Below are positions 1-8,322 of a stretch of DNA of 64,000 bases, in pieces. Source of the DNA: Parvicella tangerina (GTDB taxonomy: Bacteria; Bacteroidota; Bacteroidia; Flavobacteriales_D; Parvicellaceae); the NCBI RefSeq assembly GCF_907165195.1, contig NZ_OU015584.1, positions 1,488,001 through 1,552,000 on the forward strand. The letters are read 5' to 3'. A program made the translations under genes and the position numbers. Position 1 is the stretch's first letter, and each line of letters begins with the position of its first letter. The notes under the pieces were generated by a model. It was given only the letters and a program-made list of their open reading frames with translations. It searched no databases and was not told where the DNA came from.

Positions 1-1
1 A

Positions 2-670
2 AACGGAGATGAGAGAGATAAAGATGTTGCCAATGCGATTTATTATGCAGTAGATAATGGAGCGAAAGTGATTAACATGAGCTTCGGAAAGTATTATTCT
101 CCGAATAAAGCTGCAGTTGATGCAGCCGTGAAATATGCACAAGAACACGATGTGTTGTTGGTACACGCTGCAGGAAATGACTCAAAAAATAAAGATGTTG
201 AAGATTCATACCCAATGAGATATTTGGATGACGGAACTGAAGTGAACAACTGGATCGAAGTGGGGGCTAGTGCCTACAAAAAAGGAAAGAAGATCATCGC
301 TAGCTTTTCCAACTATGGAAAAACAAAAGTTGATTTCTTCGCACCCGGTGTAGATATCTATTCAACGGTACCTGATCAAAAGTATGAAGATGCTTCAGGT
401 ACAAGTATGGCTTGTCCTAGTGTAGCTGGTGTTGCAGCGATTATAAGAAGCTACTTTCCTGATTTGACAGCTGCTGAGGTTAGAGATGTTTTGATGGAGA
501 CAGTGGTGCCTTATAAAAAGAAAGTGCTTTTGCCTGGAGGTATAGTTAAGGAAACTAAGAAAGGTCCAAAACGGAAGAAGAAAAAAGTGAAGATGGAAGA
601 ACTGTGTATTACAGGTGGTTTTGTGAATTGCAATAACGCAGTTGTACACCTTCTCGAAAAAGAAAAATAA
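2..670 (+). CDS. S8 family serine peptidase (subtilase), 3' part only
   Basis: The reading frame is open from base 2, so the gene starts outside the window and only about 222 C-terminal residues are present. The segment holds GAKVINMSFG, the core strand of subtilases, then HAAGND, the oxyanion-hole Asn region, and GTSMACPSVAG, which contains the catalytic Ser. The catalytic Asp and His must lie upstream. The protein ends in a Lys-rich tail (KKGPKRKKKKVK) with no T9SS sorting domain in what is visible. Subtilases of this type are usually exported endopeptidases; here the location cannot be judged because the N-terminus is missing. A GTG at 68 could be mistaken for the start, but it lies inside the catalytic domain. 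Confidence 0.93.
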   Translation, partial: NGDERDKDVANAIYYAVDNGAKVINMSFGKYYSPNKAAVDAAVKYAQEHDVLLVHAAGNDSKNKDVEDSYPMRYLDDGTEVNNWIEVGASAYKKGKKIIASFSNYGKTKVDFFAPGVDIYSTVPDQKYEDASGTSMACPSVAGVAAIIRSYFPDLTAAEVRDVLMETVVPYKKKVLLPGGIVKETKKGPKRKKKKVKMEELCITGGFVNCNNAVVHLLEKEK

Positions 671-690
671 ATTAAGTGGATTGAATTCGC

Positions 691-725
691 AAAAGCCAAT
701 TGGAGTCATCTGATTGGCTTTTTTT
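691..725 (+). terminator. Rho-independent terminator after the subtilase gene
   Basis: AAAAGCCAAT and its complement ATTGGCTTTT flank a short loop and are followed by a T run. The hairpin sits 20 bases after the subtilase stop codon and just before the next lipoprotein gene. Confidence 0.8.
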
Positions 726-737
726 ATAGTTAACACT

Positions 738-1046
738 ATGAAAACGATTTTGATTTGTTCATTATTTCTGTCGCTCTTAGGATGTGATTGCTACAGATCA
801 TACAGTGGCGTAGTTTTAGATGGAGAATCAAATGAACCGATTCAAGGAGTCGAAATTTATAACACGTCAAAAAAGAGTCGTTTGGAGACAATAACTTCCG
901 TGAATGGCACGTATTCTGGATCAATTGTAGGAGGCTTTATGAATAGCTGTACTAAAACGCATTACTTTCTCTTCTCGAAAGAAGGGTATCGAGATACCGT
1001 TTCTGCAGATTCAGGGAAGTTGATAATGGTCAAGGAAAGCAACTAA
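738..1046 (+). CDS. Small lipoprotein with carboxypeptidase-regulatory-like fold
   Basis: About 102 residues. The ATG at 738 was chosen because it gives a clean lipoprotein signal peptide, MKTILICSLFLSLLGC, with lipobox LLGC. An earlier in-frame ATG at 714 would add eight residues and lies inside the upstream terminator. After the Cys, the sequence YSGVVLDGESNEPIQGVEIY followed by NGTYSGSI resembles the CarboxypepD_reg/beta-sandwich domain common in Bacteroidota surface proteins. It is probably an envelope lipoprotein of unknown function. It is a single-gene unit, separated from the subtilase gene by a terminator and from dnaE by about 140 bases. Confidence 0.7.
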   Translation: MKTILICSLFLSLLGCDCYRSYSGVVLDGESNEPIQGVEIYNTSKKSRLETITSVNGTYSGSIVGGFMNSCTKTHYFLFSKEGYRDTVSADSGKLIMVKESN

Positions 1047-1185
1047 CCACACTTTCCGGAATAAATTATTTCCGTTGGATTAGACAGTTTAATAAATCAT
1101 CGGGTATGTTCATAAAAGAAAGAAACATCCTTTCCGAAAACTTCCTGTCTTTATTAATTTTATGCTTCCCAAATAAATCGACTGC

Positions 1186-4100
1186 ATGTATTTAATTTTC
1201 GATACCGAAACGACTGGACTACCTAGAGATTTTAACGCTCCAATTACCGATACGGATAACTGGCCAAGGTGTGTACAGATTGCCTGGCAGTTGCACGATG
1301 AAATGGGAAATCTGATAGAACAGAAAGACTTTTTGATCAAACCGGATGGCTACGATATTCCATTTCAATCTGAACAGATTCACGGTATTTCAACAAAACT
1401 TGCGGAAACAAAAGGTGTAGACGCGAAAGAGGTTTGGAAACAATTTGCAGAGGTATTAAGTAGGTCGAAGTTCGTAGTTGGACAAAACATCATGTTCGAT
1501 GTGAATGTGATGGGATGTGAGTTGTATCGTTATGGCGTAGATTCCTCGTTGACGGATTTACCGATATTAGATACCTGTACAGAAACTACGGCAGAATTGT
1601 GTCAAATACCTGGAGGTAGGGGAGGAAAGTTTAAACTGCCAACATTAACAGAGCTTCACGAACATTTGTTTGGAGTACCTTTTGCAGAAGCGCACAATGC
1701 AACGGCCGATGTGGAAGCTACAACCAGATGTTTCCTGGAGTTAATTCGTAAGCGTTCTTTTAAGGCGGAAGAACTGCAACAAGACGAGCAGTATTTTGAT
1801 CGATTTTTAGTTGAACATCCAGACCCAATTGGAACATGGGACATCAAGCACCTTAACTTAAAAGCAGAATCGGCTGCTTTAAAAGAGGACGATGGAGATG
1901 CCAGTATTTCCAGAAAAGATAAAAAGGAGAATCAGGAACGTCTCGAAGAAGTAAGGTTCTCTCACCTGCATAATCATACACAATTCTCTATTCTTCAATC
2001 AACAACAACAGTTGGGGACTTGGTAACTGCAGCTGCAAAGATTGGAAGTCCGGCAGTAGCAATCACAGATACCGACAACATGATGGCTGCGTTCCAGTTC
2101 GTAAATGCTGGTGAACGTCACAATAATGGTATCAAAGCACAGATCAAGGCAAAGCAAGAATTGTTAAATGCTGGTACGCGAATTGAAAAAAACGAAGAAA
2201 CTGGTGAAGAAAAAGAGGTCCCGCTTGTTGAAGAGGAAGTCGGAGCGTTAGAGGCTGAGATCAAATCTCTTGAAAAGCAATTTGTAAAAACAATAGTAGG
2301 TTGTGAACTTTGGGTTTGTAAAGATCGTCACAACAAATCAGTGAAGGACAATGGTCACCTGGTTGTGTTCTTAGCAAAAAATAAGAATGGTTACCACAAT
2401 TTGTCAAAACTGGCCTCTGCTGGACATATTGAAGGAAAATACTACGTTCCGAGAATTGATAAGCAAATTATTCCTGAGCTTAAAGAAGATGTCATCGCTA
2501 CTACAGGAGGATTGTCTGGTGAAATTCCACAGTTGATCTTAAACGTTGGAGAGCAGCAGGCAGAAGAAGCTTTTGTGTGGTGGTATGAACAGTTTGGTGA
2601 TGATTTCTACGTAGAATTGAATCGCCATGGGTTGGAGGAGGAAGAAGTAGTAAACGAAGTGTTATTGCGTTTCGCTAAGAAATATGGCGTGAAATACTTT
2701 GCGGCAAACAATAACTTCTACATTGATAAATCAGATGCAGATGCTCATGATATCTTACTGTGCATAAAAGACGGAGAACAAAAGTCAACGCCAATAGGTC
2801 GAGGTAGAGGCTTTAGATTCGGATTTCCAAATGATGACTTTTATTTCAAGTCTCAAGAAGACATGAAAGAAGCCTTTTTAGATTTACCTGAGGCCATTGA
2901 GTGCACTGAGGAGATTGTCGCTAAAATTGAACCGTTTACCCTTGGAAGAGATGTCTTGCTTCCAGCTTTTGATATTCCAGAAGAGTTTCAAGACGATAGG
3001 GATAAGGAGGATCCAAGCCTGAAAATAGGGGAGAATAATTACCTCAGACATTTAACCTACGAAGGAGCAAAAGAGAGGTATGGCGAAATTACGCCTGAGA
3101 TCAGGGAACGTTTAGATTTTGAACTGGAAACCATTAGAAATACAGGATATCCTGGTTACTTCCTGATTGTGCAAGATTTCATTGCAGCTGCCCGTGAAAT
3201 GGGAGTTTCTGTAGGTCCGGGTAGGGGATCTGCCGCGGGGTCGGCAGTTGCGTATTGTACGAAAATCACCAACATTGACCCGATTAAGTACGACCTGCTT
3301 TTTGAGCGTTTCCTGAATCCTGAGCGTATATCGATGCCCGATATTGATATAGACTTTGATGATGAAGGGCGTGGAAGGGTAATTGATTATGTGATCGATA
3401 AATACGGAGCGAATCAGGTGGCACAAATCATCACCTATGGTACCATGGCGGCAAAATCGTCTATTCGTGATGCGGGGCGCGTGCTGGAGTTACCATTACC
3501 TGAAACCGATCGTATTGCGAAACTTGTTCCTGATATGAAGTTGAACAAACTCTTTGGAATGTCAGAAGAACAGTTGGCAGAGAAGTTAAACAGTGACCAA
3601 ATGAAAATGGCACTGGAACTTCGTGACCTGTTAGAAAAAAATGGAATAGACGGAGAGGTAGTTCGCCAAGCCAAGACCATTGAAGGTTCCATGAGAACTA
3701 CTGGAATTCATGCGTGTGGGGTTATTATTACCCCAAGCGATATTCGAGAGCACGTTCCTGTTGCTTTGGCAAAGGATTCAGACATGTGGAGCACACAGTT
3801 TGATAACTCCGTAGTTGAGGATGCTGGACTGCTCAAGATGGATTTCTTGGGGTTGAAAACATTGACCCTTATTAAGGATACGCTAAAGATCGTCAAAGCC
3901 CGCCATGGAATTGATATAGATATTGAGAAGATCCCTTTGGATGACACAGCTACGTACGAACTGTTCCAACGAGGAGAAACCGTAGGAGTGTTCCAGTACG
4001 AATCCACAGGGATGCAGAAATACTTGAAGGATTTAAAACCCAATGAGTTTTCTGATCTGATTGCTATGAATGCCTTGTATCGTCCTGGTCCGCTGGAATA

Positions 4101-5754
4101 CATTCCCACCTTTGTTAAGCGAAAGCACGGAATAGAGGAAGTGGAGTATGACCTTCCTGCGATGGAGGAGTTCTTAAAAGAGACCTACGGAATTACGGTT
4201 TATCAGGAGCAGGTAATGTTGCTTTCACAGAAATTAGCTGGATTTACGAAAGGTGAGGCAGATACCCTCCGAAAAGCGATGGGTAAGAAAAAGAAGGATG
4301 TACTTGATAAGATGAAACCCAAGTTTCTTGAGCAAGGCGGAGCTAACGGGCACGATACTAAGATTCTCGAGAAAGTATGGAAAGACTGGGAAGCGTTTGC
4401 TTCTTATGCTTTTAATAAATCACATTCTACCTGTTATGCTTGGATAGCCTATCAAACGGCTTACTTGAAAGCTCACTATCCTGCCGAATATATGGCAGCG
4501 GTGTTGAGTAATAACATGAATGACATCAAAACGGTGACGTTCTTCATGGAGGAGTGTCGCAGAATGGGCTTGAAAGTTCTTGGTCCTGATGTGAATGAAT
4601 CTTATTATAAGTTTGCCGTGAATGATCAGGGTGAGGTGCGTTTTGGTATGGGAGGAATCAAAGGTGTTGGTCAAGGTCCCGTCCGAGCCATTATTGATGA
4701 ACGAAAGGAAAATGGACCATTTACGTCCTTCTTCGACATGGTTAGAAGAGTTTCTCTAAAAGACTGTAATAAAAGAGTTATGGAGAACTTGGCCTATGCA
4801 GGTGCATTTGATGGCTTCGGTGATTTGCACCGAGCGCAATACTTTGGAGAGGATGAAAAAGGAAGAACTTTAATTGAGAATTCGTTGAGGTATGGAACTG
4901 CTTTTCAAACCGGACAAGACTCTAATCAAGTAAGTCTGTTTGATATGGCTGGAGGAGAGGAGATTGAAATGCCAGCCCCAAGTATTCCAAATGTAGATAA
5001 ATGGAGTGTTTTTCAGGAATTGAGTGCAGAAAAAGAAGTGGTGGGAATCTATATCTCTGGTCATCCCATGGACGATTATAGTCTGGAAACAAAATACTTC
5101 TGCGATATCCAGTTGAATGACTTGAATGTACACATGAATAACCTGCCAGATAAAGAATTTGCTGTTGCAGGTATCATATCAAACTTTGCTCACCTTGAGA
5201 GTAGAAAAGGGAACAAATATGGTTTCTTCGAATTGCAGGATAAGTCAGGGGGTATGGAGTTTAGACTATTTGGAGAAACCTACTTAAAGTTGCAACATTA
5301 CCTAACACAAGGAAACTTTCTACATGTGAAAGGAGTGGTAAAACTGAAAGGAAAAAAATTCAATCCAGACGGAAAGCAAAAAGAGTTTAGTATTCAGCAG
5401 ATCGAATTGCTGACCAATATTCGTGATCGTATGCTAAGCAAAGTCTACCTTCGATTTGATGCGAATCAGATCAACAGAGACAGTTTGGCGGAACTTGAAG
5501 AAATCCTTAATAAGTATGAAGGCACCAAAACTGTTTACCTGGATTTGATAGATTATGACGAAGTAAGTGGTGTTACCTTGTTATCCAGAAACCGAAAAGT
5601 AAATGTCTCCAACGAGTTTTTGAAAGAAGTAAAAGAGGTAATTGGCTATGAAGGTTTTTCTGTGAATAAATCAGAATTGAACAGACGTCTGCATCGTTTG
5701 AAAATGGAACAGGAGAGGATGAAAGAACAGAATGAAGAATTAGTAGAAGATTAG
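1186..5754 (+). CDS. dnaE: DNA polymerase III alpha subunit with N-terminal 3'-5' exonuclease
   Basis: 1522 residues. This is the catalytic subunit of the replicative polymerase. Domains in order: a DEDDh exonuclease at about 1-185 (DTETTG at 6-11, a QNIMFDVN motif near 100, HNATADVEAT near 170); a PHP domain from about 258 (HLHNHTQFS); a charged coiled-coil insertion near 315-375; the polymerase palm with PDIDIDFDD near 718-726 and a further Asp in LLKMDFLGLKT near 885; a candidate clamp-binding motif QVSLF near 1248; and an OB-fold near 1325. It is longer than proteobacterial DnaE (about 1160) because of the exonuclease and insertions. The exonuclease lies in front of PHP, unlike PolC where it is inserted in PHP. 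As far as I know this arrangement is usual in Flavobacteriia. It is followed after 3 bases by a lipoprotein gene. Confidence 0.97.
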   Translation: MYLIFDTETTGLPRDFNAPITDTDNWPRCVQIAWQLHDEMGNLIEQKDFLIKPDGYDIPFQSEQIHGISTKLAETKGVDAKEVWKQFAEVLSRSKFVVGQNIMFDVNVMGCELYRYGVDSSLTDLPILDTCTETTAELCQIPGGRGGKFKLPTLTELHEHLFGVPFAEAHNATADVEATTRCFLELIRKRSFKAEELQQDEQYFDRFLVEHPDPIGTWDIKHLNLKAESAALKEDDGDASISRKDKKENQERLEEVRFSHLHNHTQFSILQSTTTVGDLVTAAAKIGSPAVAITDTDNMMAAFQFVNAGERHNNGIKAQIKAKQELLNAGTRIEKNEETGEEKEVPLVEEEVGALEAEIKSLEKQFVKTIVGCELWVCKDRHNKSVKDNGHLVVFLAKNKNGYHNLSKLASAGHIEGKYYVPRIDKQIIPELKEDVIATTGGLSGEIPQLILNVGEQQAEEAFVWWYEQFGDDFYVELNRHGLEEEEVVNEVLLRFAKKYGVKYFAANNNFYIDKSDADAHDILLCIKDGEQKSTPIGRGRGFRFGFPNDDFYFKSQEDMKEAFLDLPEAIECTEEIVAKIEPFTLGRDVLLPAFDIPEEFQDDRDKEDPSLKIGENNYLRHLTYEGAKERYGEITPEIRERLDFELETIRNTGYPGYFLIVQDFIAAAREMGVSVGPGRGSAAGSAVAYCTKITNIDPIKYDLLFERFLNPERISMPDIDIDFDDEGRGRVIDYVIDKYGANQVAQIITYGTMAAKSSIRDAGRVLELPLPETDRIAKLVPDMKLNKLFGMSEEQLAEKLNSDQMKMALELRDLLEKNGIDGEVVRQAKTIEGSMRTTGIHACGVIITPSDIREHVPVALAKDSDMWSTQFDNSVVEDAGLLKMDFLGLKTLTLIKDTLKIVKARHGIDIDIEKIPLDDTATYELFQRGETVGVFQYESTGMQKYLKDLKPNEFSDLIAMNALYRPGPLEYIPTFVKRKHGIEEVEYDLPAMEEFLKETYGITVYQEQVMLLSQKLAGFTKGEADTLRKAMGKKKKDVLDKMKPKFLEQGGANGHDTKILEKVWKDWEAFASYAFNKSHSTCYAWIAYQTAYLKAHYPAEYMAAVLSNNMNDIKTVTFFMEECRRMGLKVLGPDVNESYYKFAVNDQGEVRFGMGGIKGVGQGPVRAIIDERKENGPFTSFFDMVRRVSLKDCNKRVMENLAYAGAFDGFGDLHRAQYFGEDEKGRTLIENSLRYGTAFQTGQDSNQVSLFDMAGGEEIEMPAPSIPNVDKWSVFQELSAEKEVVGIYISGHPMDDYSLETKYFCDIQLNDLNVHMNNLPDKEFAVAGIISNFAHLESRKGNKYGFFELQDKSGGMEFRLFGETYLKLQHYLTQGNFLHVKGVVKLKGKKFNPDGKQKEFSIQQIELLTNIRDRMLSKVYLRFDANQINRDSLAELEEILNKYEGTKTVYLDLIDYDEVSGVTLLSRNRKVNVSNEFLKEVKEVIGYEGFSVNKSELNRRLHRLKMEQERMKEQNEELVED

Positions 5755-5757
5755 AAT

Positions 5758-6168
5758 ATGAGAAAGGTTATTTCTGTTTTATTTTTGGGGTTGATTCTAT
5801 TTTCTTTGAGTAATTGTACAAGATACGGAGAGGAAGTGATCTACCTGAAAACTGTATCTGATAATCCAAAAACTTTCAAAGCAAACAAAGAGATAGGGAT
5901 GTATTACTATGACTTTTTGAAAGATAATATGTCATTCCAAAATCAAGAAGAGTTTGAAGAGTTTTGTCATGTGACAATAACTTCTCAAAACTTTCCAGTT
6001 GCTATGCAGAGTACGAAAAATTTTGAATGTGTAGAACATGAGTCAAGCTTTCTATTATGGAATTCTCAGTACTTCTTGAATAAGGCTTGTGAGATTGACT
6101 CTACAGATTCTAAAGTTTTGCAAGCATTGAAGGATTGTAATTCGATAATTGAAGAAGTAACAAATTAA
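5758..6168 (+). CDS. Hypothetical lipoprotein
   Basis: 136 residues. The N-terminus is a lipoprotein signal peptide ending in the lipobox LSNC (hydrophobic stretch VISVLFLGLILFSL, Cys near residue 20). The mature part is mixed alpha/beta in composition, with several Cys residues (FCHV, FECV, KACEID, LKDCN) and no motif I recognise. It starts 3 bases after the dnaE stop codon, so it is probably co-transcribed with dnaE, though no functional link is evident. Confidence 0.7.
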   Translation: MRKVISVLFLGLILFSLSNCTRYGEEVIYLKTVSDNPKTFKANKEIGMYYYDFLKDNMSFQNQEEFEEFCHVTITSQNFPVAMQSTKNFECVEHESSFLLWNSQYFLNKACEIDSTDSKVLQALKDCNSIIEEVTN

Positions 6169-6231
6169 ATCAAAGTCTTTTGAAATGGTCTAGCTTCAAG
6201 CGTCCAGAATCAAAAGTCAAAAAAATAAATT

Positions 6232-7089
6232 ATGAAATTACACGTAGTAAATACAGGGAATTTTAAGTTAGACGGAGGGGCAATGTTCGGTGTGGTTCCC
6301 AAAACACTTTGGGAGAGAACCAATCCAGCAGATGAAAAGAATATGTGTACTTGGTCGATGAGGTCACTGCTGATAGAAGACGGGGATCGATTGATGTTAA
6401 TAGATTGTGGAATAGGGGATAAGCAAAGTGAAAAGTTCTTCTCCCATTACTATTTGCATGGAGATGATTCTCTGGATGGAAATTTAAAGAAGTTAGGTTT
6501 CTCTCGTGATGACATTACCGATGTTTTTTTAACACATCTACACTTTGACCACTGTGGTGGAGCCGTAGAATGGGCGAATGACGACCATACCCATACGAGA
6601 ACAACGTTCAAGAATGCACACTTCTGGAGTAATGAACTCCACTGGAAATGGGCAACCGAACCGAATGCTCGAGAAAAAGCATCATTTTTAAAAGAAAACA
6701 TCTTACCCATTCAAGAAAGTGGGCAATTGAAGTATATTGAAAGAAATGGAAGAATCACGGAGAAGGTATTTCCCAATATGGATGTCTTTTTTGCAGATGG
6801 TCATACGGAAAGCCAAATGATTCCAATCCTCAATTATAACGGTAAGAAAATTGCCTTCATGGCAGACCTTTTACCAAGCACTGGGCATATTCCCTTGCCT
6901 TATGTCATGGGTTATGATACGAGACCTTTGCTAACCTTGGATGAGAAGGGGCAGTTTCTAAATAAATGTGCAGACGAGGAAATCATTATGTTCTTGGAGC
7001 ATGACTCTGTTAACGAATGTTGTACGGTTCAACATACTGAGAAAGGGGTTAGATTGAAGGATACGTTTAAGTTGGAGGAGGTGCTCTAA
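6232..7089 (+). CDS. MBL-fold metallo-hydrolase
   Basis: 285 residues. The metal-binding motif THLHFDHCGGA (HxHxDH) lies near residue 100, preceded by LIDCGIGD. Later metal ligands are probably in FADGHTESQM and MADLLPSTGHIP, with a further His in FLEHDS. The layout matches the quorum-quenching lactonase/AttM-like branch of the metallo-beta-lactamase superfamily, soluble and with no signal peptide. The substrate cannot be told from sequence; hydrolysis of a lactone or other ester is an inference from the family. It is convergent with the histidine kinase gene, 9 bases apart. Confidence 0.9.
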   Translation: MKLHVVNTGNFKLDGGAMFGVVPKTLWERTNPADEKNMCTWSMRSLLIEDGDRLMLIDCGIGDKQSEKFFSHYYLHGDDSLDGNLKKLGFSRDDITDVFLTHLHFDHCGGAVEWANDDHTHTRTTFKNAHFWSNELHWKWATEPNAREKASFLKENILPIQESGQLKYIERNGRITEKVFPNMDVFFADGHTESQMIPILNYNGKKIAFMADLLPSTGHIPLPYVMGYDTRPLLTLDEKGQFLNKCADEEIIMFLEHDSVNECCTVQHTEKGVRLKDTFKLEEVL

Positions 7090-7098
7090 ACTGCTTTT

Positions 7099-8220
7099 CT
7101 AGTTACTTTGAAAAATTACTTTCACCACGGCTCCTGTTTGGTTGTAAAATTGAACTTTGCCACCAATTTGATCTGCCAAACTTTTGATCAGATCTAATCC
7201 AATTGATTCTTGGTGATTTTGTGCTGAGATAACTTCTGCTGGAAATCCGAGTCCATCATCAGCAATGGTTAGTTGCCATTCAAACTCATGTAGGTTCTCT
7301 AAGCTAACCGTAATCGATAATTCTTGTTGCTCATTATGTTTTATCGAGTTGGTTACAGTTTCATTAAAAATTAAGATGATGGGAAGAGCCTTTTCCATAC
7401 TGAGCTCAAGGTCTTTTCCATTAAAACTGACCTTTGTCGTCCTGTGCAGCATCACCCCATCGCTAATATCTTTTAACGTATCCAAAAGACTTAAATTTTT
7501 GAAGTCATTTGATTTATAAAGTGTTTCATGACCTTTGGCTATGGCGTGTACCATATTTATCGCCTCGTTGAATTTTCCCTCTACTTCAGGATCTTGAACA
7601 TTGCTTGATTTGATCCTAAACAGGCTGATGATCAATTGCAGGTTGTTCTTAACACGATGATTAGTTTCAGAAAGTAAAAGTTGCTTCGCAGAATTTGCTT
7701 TTTTATAGTTTTCCTGACTTTTCACGAATCTAAACCCGGTAATAACAAGGGTAATGGATACAAGGCAAGCTAAAACGATAAGAATATTCACGTAGTCCCA
7801 GTAGCTCGAAAGTGTTGCAGATTTCATACCCAGTACTTTCCTTTTTTGAAAAATGATTTGATCACAATAGGTGATGAGATCTGAACACTTTTCAGTAATC
7901 GCCTTTTTATTTTGAAGGGAGGAGTTTTTAAAAAAGGAAAGCAGAGTTGCTAATTCTAGTTTTTGTTCGCTATCAATGTTAGAAACCGATAACGCTGAAA
8001 TGGAACGAGTCTTCTCTTGGAGTTGGCTTGTGCTCCAGAGGTTGGCTGAGTCTATTATGCTGTTTGCCTTGGATGAAATCGTTGCAAGTTCACTTATTCC
8101 GTCTACTTCAAAAGAAATTTCATCTCTAATGGTATTAGACTTGCTCACCAGAAGTAAACTCAGTATAATGAAACTTACTGATGAGATGAGAAGTGTGAGT
8201 AGAAATAATCTATTTTTCAA
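7099..8220 (-). CDS. Sensor histidine kinase, HisKA_2 type
   Basis: 373 residues. A first membrane segment at about 6-25, an extracytoplasmic region of about 115 residues with predicted helices, and a second segment near 145-165. Then the phosphoacceptor motif SETNHRVKNNLQL, diagnostic of the HisKA_2 group, and a HATPase_c domain (NETVTNSIKHN, IADDGLGFP, GLDLIKSLA). HisKA_2 kinases usually phosphorylate LuxR-type or receiver-only partners. The nearest candidate partner is the LuxR-type regulator whose start is at 12238, separated only by the GH3 fusion gene and on the same strand, but that pairing is an inference. Confidence 0.9.
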   Translation of the reverse strand: MKNRLFLLTLLISSVSFIILSLLLVSKSNTIRDEISFEVDGISELATISSKANSIIDSANLWSTSQLQEKTRSISALSVSNIDSEQKLELATLLSFFKNSSLQNKKAITEKCSDLITYCDQIIFQKRKVLGMKSATLSSYWDYVNILIVLACLVSITLVITGFRFVKSQENYKKANSAKQLLLSETNHRVKNNLQLIISLFRIKSSNVQDPEVEGKFNEAINMVHAIAKGHETLYKSNDFKNLSLLDTLKDISDGVMLHRTTKVSFNGKDLELSMEKALPIILIFNETVTNSIKHNEQQELSITVSLENLHEFEWQLTIADDGLGFPAEVISAQNHQESIGLDLIKSLADQIGGKVQFYNQTGAVVKVIFQSN

Positions 8221-8322
8221 GATGGCAGTTAAAATTATTCTACATCAAAAATACTGATTAATAAGCATAAAATGCATTTGGGGCTTTCAACGGATGTATT
8301 TAGGAACTCGTACTAGACTTCG

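Noticed and set aside
6232-7089. Metallo-beta-lactamase resistance gene
   Set aside because: The motif pattern and lack of a signal peptide fit the lactonase-like MBL branch rather than exported class B beta-lactamases.
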